DNA of 32,979 nt from Parvibaculum sp049671045 (GTDB lineage: Bacteria; Pseudomonadota; Alphaproteobacteria; Parvibaculales; Parvibaculaceae), in NCBI RefSeq assembly GCF_049671045.1, contig NZ_JBATUH010000116.1:1-32979 (forward strand), written 5' to 3'. Of this stretch, positions 7,249 to 16,241 are shown piece by piece. How positions within the stretch are numbered: the stretch's first letter is position 1; every line of letters starts with the position of its first letter. A model generated the notes under the pieces. It had not been told where the DNA came from, ran no database searches, and worked only from the letters and a program-made list of their open reading frames with translations. Position numbers and translations under genes: made by a program.

Positions 7249-8349
7249 ATGACCGTGCAACGTCAGGCGGCGTTCTGGATCGGGGGCATACTCTGCTTCG
7301 TCCTGGCGCTCTGGCTACTGAAGAGCATTCTGCTGCCCTTCGTCGCCGGGCTCGCCGTTGCCTATTTCCTCGATCCCTTTGCTGACAAGCTGGAAAAGCG
7401 CGGCCTTTCGCGGCTCGCCGCGACCGCGCTCATCTCGGTCTTCTTCACGATGCTCGCCATCGCGGTGGCGGTCATCCTGCTGCCCTTGCTCTACCAGCAG
7501 ACGGTCGCTTTCGTTGAGATCCTGCCCAACATCATTACCGGCGCACGCAGCTTCCTCAACGATGCGAGCCACGGAAAGCTCGCCCATCTGCTCGGCAACA
7601 ATGCCGATATTCAGAAGGCGGTTCGGGAAGTGGCGGCGGGCGGCCTTTCGTGGCTCTTGAGCCTCCTGCCTTCAATCGGCTCGCAGGGCCTCGCGCTTGT
7701 CGGCCTCATTTCGCTCGTGGTCGTCACCCCCGTCGTCGCCTTCTACATGCTGCTCGACTGGGACCGCATGGTGGCGCGGATCGACGAGCTTCTGCCGCGC
7801 GATCACGCCGAGACGATCCGCGCGCTCGCCCGCGAGATCAACGAGGTGCTGGAGGGGTTCGTTCGCGGGCAGGTGCTGGTCTGTCTTTTCCTCGGCGTTT
7901 TCTATGCCGTCGGGCTTTCCGTCGCGGGACTCAAATTCGGCCTCGTCGTCGGCATCATGACGGGCATACTGAGTTTCATTCCCTATCTCGGCACCATTTC
8001 GGGCTTCGTCGTCTCGACGGCGCTTGCCTGCTTCCAGTTCTGGCCGGACTACGCGAGCATCGGCGTGATCGTCGCGATCTTCGTCGTCGGCCAGTTCATC
8101 GAGGGCAATTTCCTCGCGCCGAAGCTCGTAGGCGACAAGGTCCGGCTTCATCCCGTGTGGGTGATGTTTTCCCTTTTCGCGTTCGGTGCGCTGTTCGGCT
8201 TCGTCGGCGCGCTGATTGCGCTTCCCGTGGCGGCGGCAATCGGCGTGCTCGCGCGCTTCGGCGTCTCGCGCTATGAGGGCAGCCAGCTCTATTGGGGCTT
8301 GTCGGGCTCGCGCCGGTCGGCCGATGACAAGCCGGATACGGACGTTTGA
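7249..8349 (+). CDS. AI-2E family transporter / PerM-like membrane protein
   Basis: This 366-residue polytopic inner-membrane protein has about 7-8 hydrophobic segments. There is an N-terminal pair (about 9-45), one near 58-85, and a C-terminal cluster (about 145-340) that includes GIMTGILSFIPYLGTISGF and LVGDKVRLHPVW, hallmark stretches of the AI-2E/PerM (UPF0118) family. Family members include permease-like proteins and Na+(Li+)/H+ antiporters, so the substrate cannot be called. Its stop overlaps the hdaA start (TGATG), indicating translational coupling. The link to DNA replication control through hdaA is positional only. Confidence 0.88.
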   Translation: MTVQRQAAFWIGGILCFVLALWLLKSILLPFVAGLAVAYFLDPFADKLEKRGLSRLAATALISVFFTMLAIAVAVILLPLLYQQTVAFVEILPNIITGARSFLNDASHGKLAHLLGNNADIQKAVREVAAGGLSWLLSLLPSIGSQGLALVGLISLVVVTPVVAFYMLLDWDRMVARIDELLPRDHAETIRALAREINEVLEGFVRGQVLVCLFLGVFYAVGLSVAGLKFGLVVGIMTGILSFIPYLGTISGFVVSTALACFQFWPDYASIGVIVAIFVVGQFIEGNFLAPKLVGDKVRLHPVWVMFSLFAFGALFGFVGALIALPVAAAIGVLARFGVSRYEGSQLYWGLSGSRRSADDKPDTDV

Positions 8350-9023
8350 TGTCGCGGCAGCTCATCTTTGAACTCGGCCACCGCCCGGCCTTCGGGCGCG
8401 AGGATTTCCTGGTCGGCCCCTCCAACGAAGCGGCGGTCGCGATGATCGACGCCTGGCCGAACTGGCTGGGACCCACGGCCGCGCTTTCAGGCCCGGCCGG
8501 GAGCGGCAAGACGCATCTCGCGGAAGTCTGGCGCGCGGCAGCGGGCGCGGTGCGGCTCGACCTGAGCGCGCTTGGTGAGGCCGACCTGCCGGCACTCGTC
8601 GCGCAGCGCGCGATCATCCTCGAGGATCTGGCGAGGCTGAGCGACCGGGAGGAGAGGGCGCTTTTTCATCTCCTCAATCTCGTCAGGGAGGAGGGCGCGG
8701 CGCTCCTTCTCACCTCGCGCGCGGCGCCGGGGCATATCGAGGTGCGGCTGCCGGACCTCGCCTCGCGGCTGCGCGCGCTGCCGCATGCCGAACTCGGCGC
8801 CCCGGACGATGCGCTTCTCGCGGGCGTGCTCGTCAAGCTCTTCGACGACCGCCAGCTCCGCGTGGCGGAGCCCCTGATCGCCTATCTCACCTCGCGGATC
8901 GAACGCTCGATCTCGGTGCTGCGCGATGTGGTGGAGGCGCTCGACCGCGCCTCGCTTTCCGGTAAACGGCCCATTACCGTGCCGCTCGCGGCCGAGGTGC
9001 TGCAGAGCCTCGGACGTGGCTGA
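8349..9023 (+). CDS. hdaA: DnaA regulatory inactivator HdaA (DnaA-like AAA+)
   Basis: This 224-residue DnaA-related AAA+ protein lacks the DNA-binding domain of DnaA, like Hda and Caulobacter HdaA. With the sliding clamp such proteins stimulate hydrolysis of DnaA-bound ATP to prevent re-initiation. Walker A is GPAGSGKTH (48-56) and the Walker B-like strand is AIILEDL near 87. The N-terminus carries RQLIFEL (3-9), which resembles the clamp-binding QL-x-hydrophobic motif of Hda proteins. ATG 8349 overlaps the perM-like stop as TGATG; a TTG one codon earlier is less likely. The family assignment could overlap with the DUF815/DnaA-like group, but length and position support HdaA. Confidence 0.88.
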   Translation: MSRQLIFELGHRPAFGREDFLVGPSNEAAVAMIDAWPNWLGPTAALSGPAGSGKTHLAEVWRAAAGAVRLDLSALGEADLPALVAQRAIILEDLARLSDREERALFHLLNLVREEGAALLLTSRAAPGHIEVRLPDLASRLRALPHAELGAPDDALLAGVLVKLFDDRQLRVAEPLIAYLTSRIERSISVLRDVVEALDRASLSGKRPITVPLAAEVLQSLGRG

Positions 9024-9028
9024 GCGCC

Positions 9029-9062
9029 CGGTCATGACTCAGTCACAGGTTTGACGTAATCT
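9029..9062 (+). promoter_or_regulatory. Candidate PHO box and -10 upstream of ppk
   Basis: CGGTCAT (9029-9035), 4 bp, then CAGTCAC (9040-9046) form two 7-bp half-sites spaced like a PHO box (consensus CTGTCAT-N4-CTGTCAT; 6/7 and 5/7 matches). Exactly 10 bp further is TAATCT (9057-9062), a reasonable -10, as in PhoB-activated promoters where the PHO box replaces the -35. It lies just after the hdaA stop and suggests phosphate-starvation control of ppk-ppx. Confidence 0.5.
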
Positions 9063-9157
9063 TCGGTGAGAAGAACGTCTCCGGCCGCGTGAGGCGAGGC
9101 CGCCGGGCCGGAACGAGGAATGCCGCGCCACAGCCTGTTTCCCAGGAGCAGAAGACG

Positions 9158-11443
9158 GTGACCCCTTTGCCGCCGCTCAATCGCAAGTCCGAACTCTCGT
9201 CGGAGGCGCCCGCATCGCGGCAGCCGGACCGGACGGGGGAGAGCAAGCTCGTTCCTTCGATCGATGTGAGCCCGCCCGATCGCTTCATCAATCGCGAGCT
9301 GTCCTGGCTCGCCTTCAATACGCGCGTGCTCGAGGAAACGGCGAACCTGAACCATCCGCTTCTCGAGCGGCTGCGCTTTCTTTCCATTTCCGCGTCCAAT
9401 CTCGACGAATTCTTCATGGTGCGCGTGGCGGGCCTGCGCGGCCAGATCAGGGCGGGCGTCGATACACTGAGCCAGGACGGCCTCACGCCCGCGCAGCAGC
9501 TCGACCGCGTGAACGCGGCCGCCTATGAGCTGATGCAGGAACAGCAGCGGCAATGGGTGTCGATCAGGAAGGAGCTTCGCGAGGCCGGCATCAACGTGCT
9601 CGCGGCGAGCGAGGTCACGAAGGAAGAGTTCGCCTGGATCGAGAACCGTTTTCTCGAACAGGTCTTCCCCGTGCTGACGCCGCTCGCCATCGACCCGGCG
9701 CATCCTTTCCCTTTCATTCCCAATCTCGGCTTCGCGCTCGCGCTGCAGCTTCAGCGCCAGACCGACGGCAAGCTCATGAACGCGTTGCTGCCGATCCCGA
9801 CGCAGGTCGAGCGCTTCATCCGCCTGCCCGCGCGCGAGACGGGCGACGGCGCCTCGCAGATCCGCTTCGTCTCGCTCGAGGACATGATCGGGCTTTTCCT
9901 CGACCGGCTCTTCCCCGGATACAGGGTGATCGGGCAGGGCGGCTTCCGGCTTCTGCGCGACAGCGACATCGAAATCGAGGAAGAAGCGGAAGACCTCGTG
10001 CGCTTCTTCGAATCCGCGCTGAAGCGCCGGCGCCGCGGCAGCGTGATCCGGCTCAAGATGCAGGCCTCAACGCCCGCCTCGCTGCGCGATCTCGTGGTGA
10101 GCGAACTCGGCGTGACCGACAAGGAATTCGTGATGGTCGACGGCCTTCTCGGCCTCGCCCAGACGAGCCAGCTCATCGTCGACGAGAGGCCCGACCTCAA
10201 ATTCCCGCCCTATAATGCGCGCTTCCCCGAGCGCATCCGCGATCACGGCGGCGACTGCCTCGCGGCCATTCGCTCGAAGGACATCATCGTCCACCATCCT
10301 TACGAGTCCTTCGACGTGGTGGTGCAGTTCATCCGGCAGGCGGCAGCCGACCCCGATGTCGTCGCGATCAAGCAGACGCTCTATCGCACCTCGAAGGACA
10401 GCCCCATCGTCCAGGCGCTGATCGAGGCCGCGGAGGCGGGGAAATCGGTGACGGCGCTTGTCGAGCTCAAGGCGCGATTCGACGAGGCGGCGAATATCGT
10501 CTGGGCGCGCAATCTCGAACGCGCGGGCGTGCAGGTCGTGTTCGGTTTCATCGAACTCAAGACCCATGCGAAGCTCTCGCTCGTCGTGCGGCGCGAGGGC
10601 GGTGCATTGCGCTCCTATGTGCATTTCGGCACGGGCAATTACCACCCGGTGACGGCGAAGATCTATACCGATCTCTCGATGTTCACCTGCGACCCGCTGC
10701 TTGCCGCCGATGTGTCGCAGATCTTCAATTTCATCACCGGCTATGCCGAGCCGAAGCATCTGAACCTGCTCGCCGTCTCGCCGGTCAATCTGCGCGCGCG
10801 CCTGCTCGCCAATATTGAGGACGAGATCGCGCATGCGAAGGCAGGCCGCCCCGCCGCCATCTGGGTGAAGCTCAACGCGCTCGTCGATCCCGAAATCATC
10901 GACGCGCTCTATGAGGCGAGCAGGGCGGGCGTTCAGATCGAGATGGTGGTGCGCGGCATCTGCTGCCTGAGGCCGGGCGTTCCGGGCCTATCGGACAACA
11001 TCCGTGTAAAGAGCATTGTCGGGCGCTTCCTCGAACACTCGCGCATCGTCTGCTTCGGCAATGGCTATGGCCTGCCTTCCGAGAAGGCCAAGGTCTATAT
11101 TTCCTCCGCCGACTGGATGCCGCGCAATCTCGACCGCCGCGTCGAGGTGCTCGTTCCCATTCTGAACCCCACGGTTCACGAGCAGGTGCTCGATCAGATC
11201 ATGGTTGCGAATCTGAAGGACAACCAGCAAAGTTGGTCGCTCCGGGCGGACGGCACCTATGAGCGCATGACCGTTCCGGAGGGGGGTGCGCCCTTCAACG
11301 CGCATTCCTATTTCATGAACAATGCAAGCCTCTCCGGCCGCGGAAAATCCTTGCGTGACAAGCTGCCGCCGACGTTCGATATCAGGGCTGGTGAAGTCAA
11401 ATCCGGCGGTGTCAAAGCGGGAAGCGGCAAGCCCGGAGAATAA
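9158..11443 (+). CDS. ppk: Polyphosphate kinase 1
   Basis: This 761-residue PPK1 makes polyphosphate reversibly from ATP. The N-domain has RFINRELSWLAFN (42-54). The catalytic phosphohistidine lies in THAKLSLVVRR (H470) and the second conserved His in GRFLEHSRI (H627). YVHFGTGNYHP and RGICCLRPGVPGLS are further family blocks. GTG 9158 was chosen because aggag (9144-9148) lies 9 bases upstream. A GTG at 9089 would add 23 residues without a Shine-Dalgarno and cannot be excluded. It is followed 17 bp later by ppx, so synthesis and degradation of polyphosphate share a transcript. It sits behind a candidate PHO box. Confidence 0.96.
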   Translation: MTPLPPLNRKSELSSEAPASRQPDRTGESKLVPSIDVSPPDRFINRELSWLAFNTRVLEETANLNHPLLERLRFLSISASNLDEFFMVRVAGLRGQIRAGVDTLSQDGLTPAQQLDRVNAAAYELMQEQQRQWVSIRKELREAGINVLAASEVTKEEFAWIENRFLEQVFPVLTPLAIDPAHPFPFIPNLGFALALQLQRQTDGKLMNALLPIPTQVERFIRLPARETGDGASQIRFVSLEDMIGLFLDRLFPGYRVIGQGGFRLLRDSDIEIEEEAEDLVRFFESALKRRRRGSVIRLKMQASTPASLRDLVVSELGVTDKEFVMVDGLLGLAQTSQLIVDERPDLKFPPYNARFPERIRDHGGDCLAAIRSKDIIVHHPYESFDVVVQFIRQAAADPDVVAIKQTLYRTSKDSPIVQALIEAAEAGKSVTALVELKARFDEAANIVWARNLERAGVQVVFGFIELKTHAKLSLVVRREGGALRSYVHFGTGNYHPVTAKIYTDLSMFTCDPLLAADVSQIFNFITGYAEPKHLNLLAVSPVNLRARLLANIEDEIAHAKAGRPAAIWVKLNALVDPEIIDALYEASRAGVQIEMVVRGICCLRPGVPGLSDNIRVKSIVGRFLEHSRIVCFGNGYGLPSEKAKVYISSADWMPRNLDRRVEVLVPILNPTVHEQVLDQIMVANLKDNQQSWSLRADGTYERMTVPEGGAPFNAHSYFMNNASLSGRGKSLRDKLPPTFDIRAGEVKSGGVKAGSGKPGE

Positions 11444-11460
11444 GGGGCTGAGGAGCTGAT

Positions 11461-12960
11461 TTGAGCGGCAGGAAGAGCGCCGGCCGGTTTGGCATCGTCG
11501 ATCTGGGCTCGAACTCTGTCCGCTTGGTCGTCTACGCCGCCGCTGTCCGCAGCCCGGTGCTCGTTTTCAACGAAAAGGTGCTTTGCGGCCTCGGGCGCAC
11601 GCTGGCGAGCACGGGCCGGCTCGATCCGCAGGGGATCGAGCGGGCCTTCGACGCGCTGCGGCGCTTCATCGCGCTGCGCGAGCAGATCGGCATCGACCAT
11701 CTCATCGTCGCCGCGACGGCGGCCGTGCGCGACGCGACGGACGGGCCCGAGTTTCTGGCGCAGGCGGAAGAGATTTGCGGCTTCAGGATCAGGCTCGTCT
11801 CCGGCCCCGAGGAAGCGCGGCTTGCGGCGCAGGGGGTTCTCTCCGGCATTCCCGATGCGGAGGGCATTGTCGGCGATCTGGGTGGCGCGAGCCTCGAACT
11901 TGTGAATGTCGGCGGAGGCAAGCTCATCGGCGAGGGATCGACGCTGCCGATCGGCCCGCTGCGCATCATGGATCAATCGAAGAACAATCCCGCGGCGGCG
12001 GAAGCGATCGTCGACAAGGCGCTGAAGGGCGTCGACCTTCTCAAGCAGACGCAGGGCCGCAAACTCTATGTCGTCGGCGGCGTCTGGCGAAATCTCGCCC
12101 GCATCCACATGGCGCAGCGCAATTACCCGATCCACGTTCTGCACGAATATGTGATCCCGGCGCGCGACGCAGCCGACATCGCCAAGGTGATCGAGAAGCT
12201 CGGGCCGAAAACGCTGGCGCAGATACCCGACATTTCCGAACGTCGCATCGACACGCTTCCCTTCGGCGCTCTGGTGCTCGACAGGCTCATCGGCGCGATG
12301 AAGGCGAAGGAAGTGGTCGTCTCCGCCTATGGGCTGCGCGAGGGCATTCTCTTCGACCATCTGGGCAAGCGCGAGCAGGCGAAGGATCCGCTGATCGAGG
12401 GGTGCCATGATCTGGCGAAGCGGCTGGCGCGCTTCCCGGAGCATGGCGAGGAACTGACGCGCTGGACGGCGCCGCTTTTCGCCGACGACGTGCTCGGCGA
12501 AACACCGGCTGCGGCGCGGCTGCGGCGCGCGGCCTGCATCCTTGCCGACATCGGCTGGTATGTGCATCCGGACTACCGCGCGCATCACACGCTGACGCAG
12601 ATATTGCTTGCGCCGTTCTCCGGCGTCGATCATCCGGGCAGGCTCTTTCTCGCCCGCGTCGGCTATCACCGGCATGAGGGCAAGGGCGAGCCGGAGTTCA
12701 TCGGCAATCTCGCCGGCATTCTGACGCCGGTCGAGAACCACCGCGCATTGGTGCTGGGGCTCGCGCAGCGACTCGCCTTCACGCTTTGCGCGGCGACGAC
12801 GGGCGTGCTGCCGAGGACGCGGCTTGAAATTTCCCGATCGACGGTGACGCTCGTTGTGCCCCGGCGCTACCAGACGCTGCTCGGCGAAGTGGTGCAGCGC
12901 AGGCTATCGGCGCTCGCGCGCACGATCGACCGCAAGGGCGAGATGCGCGTCGGCCGCTGA
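11461..12960 (+). CDS. ppx: Exopolyphosphatase / Ppx-GppA family phosphatase
   Basis: This 499-residue protein has the ASKHA fold of the Ppx/GppA family, which removes terminal phosphate from polyphosphate or pppGpp. The P-loop-like GIVDLGSNSVRLVVY (11-25), AATAAVRDA near 80-88, PEEARLA near 119 with the catalytic Glu, and GDLGGASLEL near 138 are diagnostic. The C-terminal third is the helical HD-like extension seen in longer members. The start is TTG 11461 with aggag five bases upstream; no ATG nearby fits the N-terminus. It lies directly after ppk and ends 3 bp from the convergent rnd gene. Whether it prefers polyphosphate or pppGpp cannot be read from sequence. Confidence 0.94.
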   Translation: MSGRKSAGRFGIVDLGSNSVRLVVYAAAVRSPVLVFNEKVLCGLGRTLASTGRLDPQGIERAFDALRRFIALREQIGIDHLIVAATAAVRDATDGPEFLAQAEEICGFRIRLVSGPEEARLAAQGVLSGIPDAEGIVGDLGGASLELVNVGGGKLIGEGSTLPIGPLRIMDQSKNNPAAAEAIVDKALKGVDLLKQTQGRKLYVVGGVWRNLARIHMAQRNYPIHVLHEYVIPARDAADIAKVIEKLGPKTLAQIPDISERRIDTLPFGALVLDRLIGAMKAKEVVVSAYGLREGILFDHLGKREQAKDPLIEGCHDLAKRLARFPEHGEELTRWTAPLFADDVLGETPAAARLRRAACILADIGWYVHPDYRAHHTLTQILLAPFSGVDHPGRLFLARVGYHRHEGKGEPEFIGNLAGILTPVENHRALVLGLAQRLAFTLCAATTGVLPRTRLEISRSTVTLVVPRRYQTLLGEVVQRRLSALARTIDRKGEMRVGR

Positions 12961-12963
12961 GGC

Positions 12964-14127
12964 TCAGCGCGCGCCCTTCGCTGTTTCCAGCAGAAGGATT
13001 TTCTTGCCCCGCGCGCTCAGCGCCAGTTCTCCGCGCTTGAGACGCTGGGCGTCGGCGCCGAAGATTTCGCGCCGCCAGCCCTTGAGGGCCGGAACGTCCG
13101 GCTCGTCATGCGCGGCGATGAGTTCGAGATCGGACGTTCGGGCGACGAGCTTCTGCGCGACCTCATGCTCCTCGCTGCGGAGCGAGAGCAGAACCTTCAG
13201 CAATTCGACGAGGGGGCCAATGCCCGGCGGCAGCGGCTCGGAATCCTTGACGACGGGTATGCGGTCTTCCGGCATGGAGAGGCCGCGCTCGACGGCCTCC
13301 ATGATGCTCGCGGCCGTCCGGCTGTTGGCGAAGCCCTTGGGCACAGCGCGCAGGCGGTCGAGATCCTCCGGTACGCGGGGGATCTGCGTCGCGATCTCGG
13401 CCAGCGCATCGTCCTTGAGGATGCGGGAGCGGGGCAGGTCGCGCTCCTGCGCCTGCCGCTCGCGCCAGGCGGCGATCTCGACAAGCACGGCAAGGCCACG
13501 CTGACCCTTGAAGCGCATCTTGATGCGCTTCCACGCATCTTCGGGGCGCTGGGCATAAGTCTCAGGGTCCTGGAGGATCGCCATTTCCTCGGCGACCCAG
13601 CGCGCGCGGCCGGTCTGTGTGAGCCGGCGCGCCAGCACCTCGTAAATCTTCCTCAGATGGGTGACGTCGCCACAGGCATATTGAAGCTGCTTGTCGGAGA
13701 GCGGGCGGCGCGACCAGTCGGTGAAGCGGGAGGATTTGTCCACGCTGCCGCCGGTCAGCTTGCGCACCAGCGTCTCATAGCCCACCGACTCGCCGAAGCC
13801 GCACACCATGGCCGCGACCTGGGTGTCGAAAAGCGGGTCGGGGATCGTTTCCGCCTCGTGCCAGAAGATCTCGATATCCTGCCGCGCGGCATGGAAAACC
13901 TTGACCACCTGCTTGTTGCGCATGAGCTCATAGAAGGGGGCAAGGTCGATGCCAGGCGCCTGCGGGTCGACGATGAATGCCTCGCCGGGGCTGGCAAGCT
14001 GGATGAGGCAGAGCTTCGGCCAGAAGGTCGAGTCGCGCATGAATTCGGTGTCGACCGTGACATAGCCGGCATCGGCAAGGCGTGCGCATGTGGCCGCGAG
14101 CGCGTCAGTGTTCGTAATGATGTTCAT
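12964..14127 (-). CDS. rnd: Ribonuclease D
   Basis: This 387-residue DEDDy 3'-5' exoribonuclease is involved in tRNA 3'-end maturation. The exonuclease residues are visible: D26 and E28 in TVDTEFM, D84 in ARQDIEIF, and Y150 and D154 in LQYACGDVTHL. Residues about 210-290 form an HRDC domain, including AAWRERQAQERDLPRSRILKD. The length is close to E. coli RNase D (375). ATG 14127 gives the normal N-terminus. The gene is convergent with ppx and divergent from aspS. Confidence 0.95.
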   Translation of the reverse strand: MNIITNTDALAATCARLADAGYVTVDTEFMRDSTFWPKLCLIQLASPGEAFIVDPQAPGIDLAPFYELMRNKQVVKVFHAARQDIEIFWHEAETIPDPLFDTQVAAMVCGFGESVGYETLVRKLTGGSVDKSSRFTDWSRRPLSDKQLQYACGDVTHLRKIYEVLARRLTQTGRARWVAEEMAILQDPETYAQRPEDAWKRIKMRFKGQRGLAVLVEIAAWRERQAQERDLPRSRILKDDALAEIATQIPRVPEDLDRLRAVPKGFANSRTAASIMEAVERGLSMPEDRIPVVKDSEPLPPGIGPLVELLKVLLSLRSEEHEVAQKLVARTSDLELIAAHDEPDVPALKGWRREIFGADAQRLKRGELALSARGKKILLLETAKGAR

Positions 14128-14346
14128 CGGGCGTCTCTATAACTCATCGTTGCGGCCCTGTCGCGGCGCGTGAGCGGGCCCGGCCGAATATCGGCCTTTT
14201 CGATCAGGGGGTTGGACGGATGGATGCCGGCAGGGCGCTGCCGGCCCTTTGACAAGTCGGCCCCTTCCATGCACTTTCGCCCGATCCGGGCGTAGCATTC
14301 CGTTACGCTGCGATGATTCGTTCTTGATTATCAAGGCCTTGCAGCG
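14128..14346. promoter_or_regulatory. rnd/aspS divergent region with aspS promoter candidate
   Basis: A possible aspS promoter has -35 TTACGC (14303-14308) and -10 GATTAT (14326-14331) with 17-bp spacing. The -10 lies within a 13-bp palindrome, CTTGATTATCAAG (14323-14335), which could be an operator. A strong hairpin gccggcag/ctgccggc (14226-14245) with no T tract lies upstream. No Shine-Dalgarno of note precedes ATG 14347. Confidence 0.35.
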
Positions 14347-16146
14347 ATGAACACCTATCGCAGCCACAATTGTGGCGAGCTCCGTAAGTCTCATGTCGGC
14401 GAGACGATCCGCCTTTCGGGCTGGGTCCATCGCAAGCGCGACCATGGCGGTCTTCTCTTTATCGACCTGCGCGACAATTACGGGCTGACGCAGCTCGTCT
14501 TCGACCCGGACCGGCCCGAGGCTTTCGCGCTGGCCGAGAAGGTCCGCTCCGAATGGGTGATCAAGATCGAGGGCAAGGTGGTGGCCCGCTCGGACGAAAC
14601 GGTGAACGCCAACCTCGCCACGGGCGAGGTGGAGATCGCCGTCTCCGAGGTCGAGGTGCTCTCCGAGGCGCAGGACCTGCCGCTGCCGGTCTTCGGCGAA
14701 CCGGACTATCCGGAGGAAACGCGGCTCACCTACCGCTTCCTCGATCTGCGCCGCGAGACGCTTCACCGCAACATACTGCTGCGCTCGAAGATCATAGCCT
14801 CGGTCCGCCGCCGTATGACGGAGGCCGGTTTCAACGAATTCCAGACGCCCATCCTCACGGCGTCGAGCCCGGAAGGCGCCCGCGACTTCCTCGTTCCCTC
14901 GCGCGTCCATCCCGGCAAGTTCTACGCGCTGCCGCAGGCGCCGCAGCAGTTCAAGCAGCTCATCATGGTGGCGGGCTTCGACCGCTATTTCCAGATCGCG
15001 CCCTGTTTCCGCGACGAGGATGCGCGCGCCGACCGGAGCCCCGGCGAGTTCTACCAGCTCGACGTGGAAATGAGCTTTGTCGAGCAAGATGATGTTTTTG
15101 CTGCGATAGAGCCCGTCCTTCATGGGCTGTTCGAAGAATTCGCGGATGGCCGCAAGGTCTCGCCATATCCCTTCCCGCGCATCCCTTACGCGACCTCGAT
15201 GCGCAAATACGGCAATGACAAGCCGGATCTGCGCAACCCCATCGAGATGTCGGATGCCACGCATATCTTCCGCGGCTCGGGCTTCAAGGTCTTCGCCGGC
15301 ATGATCGAGAAGGACCCGAAGGTCGAGGTCTGGGCGATCCCGGCTCCGGGCGGCGGCAACCGCGCCTTCTGCGACCGGATGAACGGCTGGGCGCAGGGCG
15401 AGGGCCAGCCGGGCCTCGGATATATCTTCTACCGCTCCGAAAACGGCGTGCTGGAAGGCGCAGGACCGCTGGCGAAGAATATCGGCCCGGAGCGGACCGA
15501 GCAGCTGCGCAGCGAACTCGGCCTCAAGGAGGGCGACGCGGTCTTCTTCGTGGCCGGGCTGCCGAAGAACTTCGCTGCCTTTGCCGGGCTTGCCCGCACG
15601 CGCATCGGCAAGGAGCTGAACCTCATCGAGGAAGGCGTCTTCAAGTTCTGCTGGATCGTCGACTTCCCGATGTTCGAGTGGAACGAGGACGAGAAGAAGG
15701 TCGATTTCTCGCACAACCCGTTCTCCATGCCGCAGGGCGGGCTCGAGGCGCTCGAGACGCAGGACCCGCTGACGATCAACGCCTACCAGTACGACATCGT
15801 CTGCAATGGCGTGGAGCTTTCCTCCGGCGCCATCCGCAACCACAAGCCGGAAATCATGTACAAGGCCTTCGCCATCGCAGGCTATGACAAGGCGACGGTG
15901 GAATCGAAATTCGGCGGCATGCTGAATGCGTTCAAATTCGGCGCGCCCCCGCATGGCGGCCTTGCGCCCGGCATCGACCGCATGGTGATGCTGCTCGCGG
16001 GCGTCGAGAACCTGCGCGAAGTGACCATGTTCCCCATGAATCAGCAGGCCCAGGATCTGCTGATGCAGGCGCCCTCGGAAGTCGAGCCGCGCCAGCTCAA
16101 GGAACTCCATATCCGCGTCGTGCCGCCGCTCGAAAAGAAGGGCTGA
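14347..16146 (+). CDS. aspS: Aspartyl-tRNA synthetase (class II, bacterial type)
   Basis: This 599-residue enzyme charges tRNA-Asp. The N-terminal OB-fold anticodon domain contains GWVHRKRDHGGLLFIDLRD (26-44). The class II core has motif 2 FRDEDARADR (221-230) followed by SPGEFYQLDVEMSF. The GAD insertion domain follows, and motif 3 GLAPGIDRMVMLL (538-550) is near the C-terminus. Many alphaproteobacterial AspRS enzymes also make Asp-tRNA-Asn for transamidation by GatCAB; I cannot tell here. A good terminator follows at 16174, so it appears to be a single-gene transcript. Confidence 0.97.
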   Translation: MNTYRSHNCGELRKSHVGETIRLSGWVHRKRDHGGLLFIDLRDNYGLTQLVFDPDRPEAFALAEKVRSEWVIKIEGKVVARSDETVNANLATGEVEIAVSEVEVLSEAQDLPLPVFGEPDYPEETRLTYRFLDLRRETLHRNILLRSKIIASVRRRMTEAGFNEFQTPILTASSPEGARDFLVPSRVHPGKFYALPQAPQQFKQLIMVAGFDRYFQIAPCFRDEDARADRSPGEFYQLDVEMSFVEQDDVFAAIEPVLHGLFEEFADGRKVSPYPFPRIPYATSMRKYGNDKPDLRNPIEMSDATHIFRGSGFKVFAGMIEKDPKVEVWAIPAPGGGNRAFCDRMNGWAQGEGQPGLGYIFYRSENGVLEGAGPLAKNIGPERTEQLRSELGLKEGDAVFFVAGLPKNFAAFAGLARTRIGKELNLIEEGVFKFCWIVDFPMFEWNEDEKKVDFSHNPFSMPQGGLEALETQDPLTINAYQYDIVCNGVELSSGAIRNHKPEIMYKAFAIAGYDKATVESKFGGMLNAFKFGAPPHGGLAPGIDRMVMLLAGVENLREVTMFPMNQQAQDLLMQAPSEVEPRQLKELHIRVVPPLEKKG

Positions 16147-16173
16147 AGCCCGGGCGACAGGCGAGGCGAATTC

Positions 16174-16207
16174 GGCCGGAGCGTTGTCAACGACGCTCCG
16201 GCCTTTT
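16174..16207 (+). terminator. Intrinsic terminator of aspS
   Basis: An 11-bp stem, ggccggagcgt (16174-16184) with acgctccggcc (16193-16203), has an 8-base loop and is followed by TTTTC. Confidence 0.85.
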
Positions 16208-16241
16208 CATGCCGGCGCCGGATCGGACAAGGGAGCGAGCC

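Noticed and set aside
11308..12741. Minus-strand frame of 477 codons
   Set aside because: It is antisense to ppx and the 3' end of ppk, with no family pattern.
14226..14245. Hairpin in the rnd/aspS gap as a terminator
   Set aside because: It has a strong stem but no T tract on either side, and it lies between divergent genes where no transcript should end.
14137..16110. Minus-strand frame of 657 codons
   Set aside because: It is antisense to aspS, which has all class II synthetase motifs.
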